Origin: Rhodococcus sp. ABRD24
Lineage (GTDB): Bacteria > Actinomycetota > Actinomycetes > Mycobacteriales > Mycobacteriaceae
Assembly: GCF_004328705.1 (NCBI RefSeq)
Contig: NZ_CP035319.1
Coordinates: forward strand, 248,001-312,000
Length of the DNA: 64,000 nucleotides
Direction: 5' to 3'
A program made the translations under genes and the position numbers. Below are positions 61,738-64,000 of this stretch, in pieces. Within the stretch, counting starts at the first letter, position 1. The number at the start of each line of letters is the position of its first letter. The notes beneath the pieces are model-generated. The model was not told the origin of the DNA. It ran no database searches and saw only the letters and a program-made list of their open reading frames with translations.

Positions 61738-62732
61738 CGCACTACCGGCGGCTTCGTCAGTGGCTTCGACTGCGCGGCATCGCGGTCCCGCAGGTACTGC
61801 TCGTAAGCCTCGATGTCCTGCATGATCGTGCTACCGCCGGGCTGCTGCCGCAGGAACTTCGCGATCAGCGTCGTGTACCGCTCCCGGGCGTCGGCCGGCA
61901 CCTTCGAAACCGCCCGGTAGATCTGTGTGTTGGTTTTCGTCGCTTCGAGGAGTTGGGCGCACTGTCCACTGTCCAGGGACCGCAGTTCCCGCAGGCGCGC
62001 CCACACCGCGTCAGTGGTCGCGAAACTCCCCGACGCCGAAATCGCGTTCACTAGTGAGGCCGTCAGCCCTGCCACCAACTCCGGTTTCGCCTTCGCCCTG
62101 TCGACGATGCTCTCCGCGATCTTGGTTGGGTCGGCCGCGCCTCGGACTTGCTCGGCCTGCCGCTGCCCCAGGGGGCCGTACGCCGTGGCGTCGAACATGA
62201 ACGCGAACACCGGAATCTTTCGCCCCAGCATCCACCCGACTTCTTGGTCGCACCAGTCGCTCTGCTTGAACCCGTCGTGGACGAACACAACGCCCGCGTC
62301 CGCCCGATCGAGGGCGTTCTCGATCTCGGCCGCCCAGGGGTTGTCGACAGCGATCGAGTCGTGCGCGACAAACAACGTGATGTTGTACCGCTCGAGCCGA
62401 TTCGCGACAGCAGCGACGAGCGCACGGTGGGTGGTGAGGTGCGAGGCGAACATGAACAGCGGCTCGGCACTCCTCGCGGCCGAATGGGCCACCGCCACCG
62501 GAGCGTCCACCTGCGGGGTGTCGATATCGAATTGGCGGGCCAGTGCAAGGACCTGGTCGTCGGAGGCAGAGTTCACAGCCTCGGCGAGAGTCGACCCTGG
62601 ACCGAATCCCTCGAACCGCCTCGGTTCGATGCCGTAGGTCTGTAGGACGATGTCCTCTCGATCCGAAGTCAGGTTCTCCAGTTCTTCGACGACCTGAAAC
62701 AACAATTCAATTCGAACTTTCGGGTCCAACAT
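61734..62732 (-). CDS. TIR-domain protein, putative anti-phage effector
   Basis: A 332-residue protein from ATG 62732 (ATG 62792 is an in-frame alternative without a ribosome-binding site). Residues 1-85 are a small helical domain (LLFQVVEELENLTSDREDIV). Residues about 90-200 are a TIR domain: PLFMFASHLTTHRALVAAVA, ITLFVAHDSIAVDNPWAAEI and SDWCDQEVGWMLG with the canonical S-x-W-C-x2-E motif whose Glu164 is the expected NADase residue. Residues 200-332 are helical. TIR proteins in bacterial defence deplete NAD or make signal nucleotides after phage sensing. It is coupled to the membrane-protein gene and lies next to attR, a usual cargo position. Confidence 0.85.
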   Translation of the reverse strand: MLDPKVRIELLFQVVEELENLTSDREDIVLQTYGIEPRRFEGFGPGSTLAEAVNSASDDQVLALARQFDIDTPQVDAPVAVAHSAARSAEPLFMFASHLTTHRALVAAVANRLERYNITLFVAHDSIAVDNPWAAEIENALDRADAGVVFVHDGFKQSDWCDQEVGWMLGRKIPVFAFMFDATAYGPLGQRQAEQVRGAADPTKIAESIVDRAKAKPELVAGLTASLVNAISASGSFATTDAVWARLRELRSLDSGQCAQLLEATKTNTQIYRAVSKVPADARERYTTLIAKFLRQQPGGSTIMQDIEAYEQYLRDRDAAQSKPLTKPPVVR

Positions 62733-62872
62733 CGCTCCGCCCCACTCCTCGCCCCACTGACGATCAGAGACACTATCGGAGCGGTCCGACATACAGGCCG
62801 AATCAGGCGGCCAAGCCAGCCCGCGAAGAGCGCTACGCAGTCCACAGGCCGCCCGCTTGGGCGGGCCTTCGC

Positions 62873-62889
62873 GTGGACGCATTTTGGAC
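62873..62889. repeat. Right copy of the 17-bp repeat near the element ends
   Basis: Identical to 52944-52960 and in the same orientation, about 107 bases inside attR. It is followed by an inverted partial copy (CTGTGTCCA at 62895-62903), so two facing half-sites occur here. The surrounding 62733-62995 has no supported gene. Confidence 0.55.
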
Positions 62890-62995
62890 GCAAACTGTGT
62901 CCATCGCCCGTAATCTCGTGTCACTAGCGGTTAAGTAGCACCCGAGGTCGGCGGCCTGGACCCTCGGTGACCTGGAACCTTTCCGTCGTCGAAAA

Positions 62996-63022
62996 TGAGT
63001 TCGAGTCTCACCGAGGGCACCA
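62996..63022 (+). repeat. attR: 27-bp attachment-site direct repeat
   Basis: Exact copy of the tRNA-Leu 3' end (52848-52874), without the rest of the tRNA. It is followed three bases later by a terminator hairpin that must originally have ended the tRNA transcript. Confidence 0.92.
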
Positions 63023-63024
63023 GC

Positions 63025-63065
63025 AGAACCTCCGATCCGCGTCGACCACGCGGATCGGAGGTTCT
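63025..63065. terminator. Original tRNA-Leu terminator, now beyond attR
   Basis: A perfect 18-bp stem (63025-63042 with 63048-63065) and five-base loop, followed by CTTGC. In the empty site it would lie just after tRNA-Leu; it also ends the minus-strand hydrolase gene. Confidence 0.8.
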
Positions 63066-63140
63066 CTTGCACGCTGGCCCGACGCCACGAAGCCGAGAGG
63101 TCGGATCAGTGCCGCCGATCGACGCTCCCTCGGGCCGGGG

Positions 63141-64000
63141 TCACGCCTGCTCCGCGAGGGAGTCGAGGATCGCCCGATAGTGCAGGTGCGCCATGAAGTG
63201 ACCGCCGGTACCGATATTCAAGGTGGACTTGGGAATTCGGCGTGCCAGCTCGGAGGGCCATTCCTTCGGGATGAGCCGGTCGGCGTCGCCCCACCACACG
63301 TCGACGGGAACCTCGAGGTCCTCGGGCTCGAACCCCCACGGCCGCGCCCAGGCGCGGTAATCCTCGACGATGCCGGAGGGGCTCCGTAACGCCTCGTTGG
63401 TCATCGCGGCGTAGAACTCGCGTTCGCCGGACACCACCTCGGCGTCGGCCGGACCCAGGCTCCGCCCGGCCATCCGGACGAACGAGCACGGCATACGCAA
63501 AGCCATGACTGCGAGGGACCGCAACGACATCTCTGCCAGGGCGGGCCACCGTTGCGAAAGACGCGTCAACCGTCGTTCCATTGCGGCGAGTCCGGCGAAC
63601 GCGCCTTCCTCGGTGAGCGGTAGGGCACCGGCCACGATCGCGACCCGATTGATTCGGGGCGCTAGCGCATAGCCGAGCGCCGCGGCGTACTGACCGCCCA
63701 TCGACCACCCCAGCACGCCCATGCGCTCGATCCCCAGATGGTCGACGAGCTCCTCGACATCGTCGGCCCAGTCCAGGACCGTCCGTCCGGGGCTCGGATC
63801 CGACAAGCCGATGCCGGGGCGGTCCGGGGAGATAAGCCGAATACCCGCAGCTTCGGCAACCGGCGTGGCGGCCCGGATATCGAGCCTGCACGACAACCCG
63901 GCGTGCGCGTTGACCACAACAAAGCCGTCGGCGGGACCATAGTCGGCGAATCCCATCAGCCGACCATCTCGCAGACTGAACACCCGATCCTCGGGCCTCA
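63141..64000 (-). CDS. Alpha/beta hydrolase, 5' end at the window edge
   Basis: A hydrolase of at least 280 residues. The nucleophile is in GWSMGGQ, the acid in WWGDADRLIP and the histidine in GTGGHFMAHLH; the sequence VVNAHAGLSCRLDIRAA replaces the usual HG oxyanion strand. GTG 63983 is one possible start, but the frame is open to the edge (RPEDR before VFSLRDGR) and ends with TG at 63999-64000, so the true start probably lies at or just past 64000. It borders the element on the chromosomal side. Substrate unknown. Confidence 0.82.
   Translation of the reverse strand, partial: RPEDRVFSLRDGRLMGFADYGPADGFVVVNAHAGLSCRLDIRAATPVAEAAGIRLISPDRPGIGLSDPSPGRTVLDWADDVEELVDHLGIERMGVLGWSMGGQYAAALGYALAPRINRVAIVAGALPLTEEGAFAGLAAMERRLTRLSQRWPALAEMSLRSLAVMALRMPCSFVRMAGRSLGPADAEVVSGEREFYAAMTNEALRSPSGIVEDYRAWARPWGFEPEDLEVPVDVWWGDADRLIPKEWPSELARRIPKSTLNIGTGGHFMAHLHYRAILDSLAEQA

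Larger units (their letters stand above)
52848..63022. mobile_element. Integrated phage-satellite-like element at tRNA-Leu (about 10.15 kb)
   Basis: Bounded by perfect 27-bp repeats and inserted between the tRNA-Leu and its own terminator. In order: integrase and XRE regulator (minus), AlpA-like excisionase, 79-residue ORF, Prim-Pol, RecA-like ATPase, palindrome cluster, WhiB-like protein, small coupled ORFs, HTH protein, frameshifted HK97-type capsid and Mu-I-like fragment (all plus), then a membrane protein and TIR protein (minus). No terminase, portal, tail or lysis gene. This resembles the phiRv1/phiRv2 elements of M. tuberculosis and capsid-encoding phage satellites rather than a full prophage or a conjugative AICE (no FtsK/Tra protein seen). 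The capsid frameshifts suggest it is at least partly decayed. Confidence 0.85.

Noticed and set aside
61927..62637. 236-codon plus-strand frame opposite the TIR gene
   Set aside because: The minus strand encodes an unmistakable TIR motif set; this is its shadow.

Overview
The window is GC-rich actinobacterial chromosome, most likely Rhodococcus or a close mycolic-acid relative. This rests on protein content (bifunctional lipase/acyl-CoA synthetase N-terminus, WS/DGAT wax-ester/TAG synthase, OtsB1-type fusion, CoaE-GrpB fusion, ANTAR regulator) and on gene order: polA-rpsA-coaE-uvrB-uvrA-infC-rpmI-rplT-pheST-argCJBDFRGH follows the Mycobacterium tuberculosis arrangement. The species cannot be fixed from sequence reading alone.

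Layout. 1-825: start of a PHA-synthase-like alpha/beta hydrolase gene. 958-9584 (minus): complete arginine operon argC-J-B-D-F-R-G-H, most junctions overlapping as ATGA/GTGA, with an ARG-box-like region over the argC promoter. 9820-11556: AidB-type acyl-CoA dehydrogenase carrying an inserted 33-bp tandem repeat. 11569-17911 (minus): small ORF, pheT, pheS, SPOUT rRNA methyltransferase, rplT, rpmI and infC; infC starts at ATC and has a terminator-like hairpin in its leader. 18331-25150: small conserved genes, a 40-residue peptide gene, uvrA, an MBL hydrolase and an alpha/beta hydrolase. 25208-36076: wax ester/TAG synthase, the HAD-T6PP-GH65 fusion, a DoxX-like protein with 11-residue repeats, HelD/HelR helicase, lipoprotein, universal stress protein and SCO6745-family protein; part of this set resembles the mycobacterial dormancy (DosR) gene set. 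36096-42129: uvrB, DUF402, coaE, rpsA. 42420-52693: methyltransferase, RHH plus SPFH pair, PAAT-type ABC transporter operon coupled to a decarboxylating dehydrogenase, thioredoxin, polA and pdtaR.

The accessory part is a 10.2-kb element (52848-63022) integrated into the 3' end of a tRNA-Leu(CAA) gene, bounded by 27-bp direct repeats. It carries a tyrosine integrase, an XRE regulator divergent from an AlpA-type excisionase with palindromic operators between them, a Prim-Pol replicase and RecA-like ATPase, a palindrome-dense stretch that may be the replication origin, a WhiB-like protein, several coupled small ORFs, a frameshifted HK97-type capsid gene with a short Mu-I-like gene, and, in the opposite direction next to attR, a two-gene TIR/transmembrane module. 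There is no portal, terminase or tail gene. It therefore looks like a phage satellite of the phiRv1/phiRv2 or capsid-forming PICI type with a probable anti-phage cargo operon. This element, and the TIR pair in particular, is the best candidate for an undescribed system.

Housekeeping genes work as ordinary modules: arginine synthesis under ArgR, translation factors in the infC-L35-L20 operon, and UvrA/UvrB/PolA repair. I saw no CRISPR array, rRNA gene or insertion sequence.
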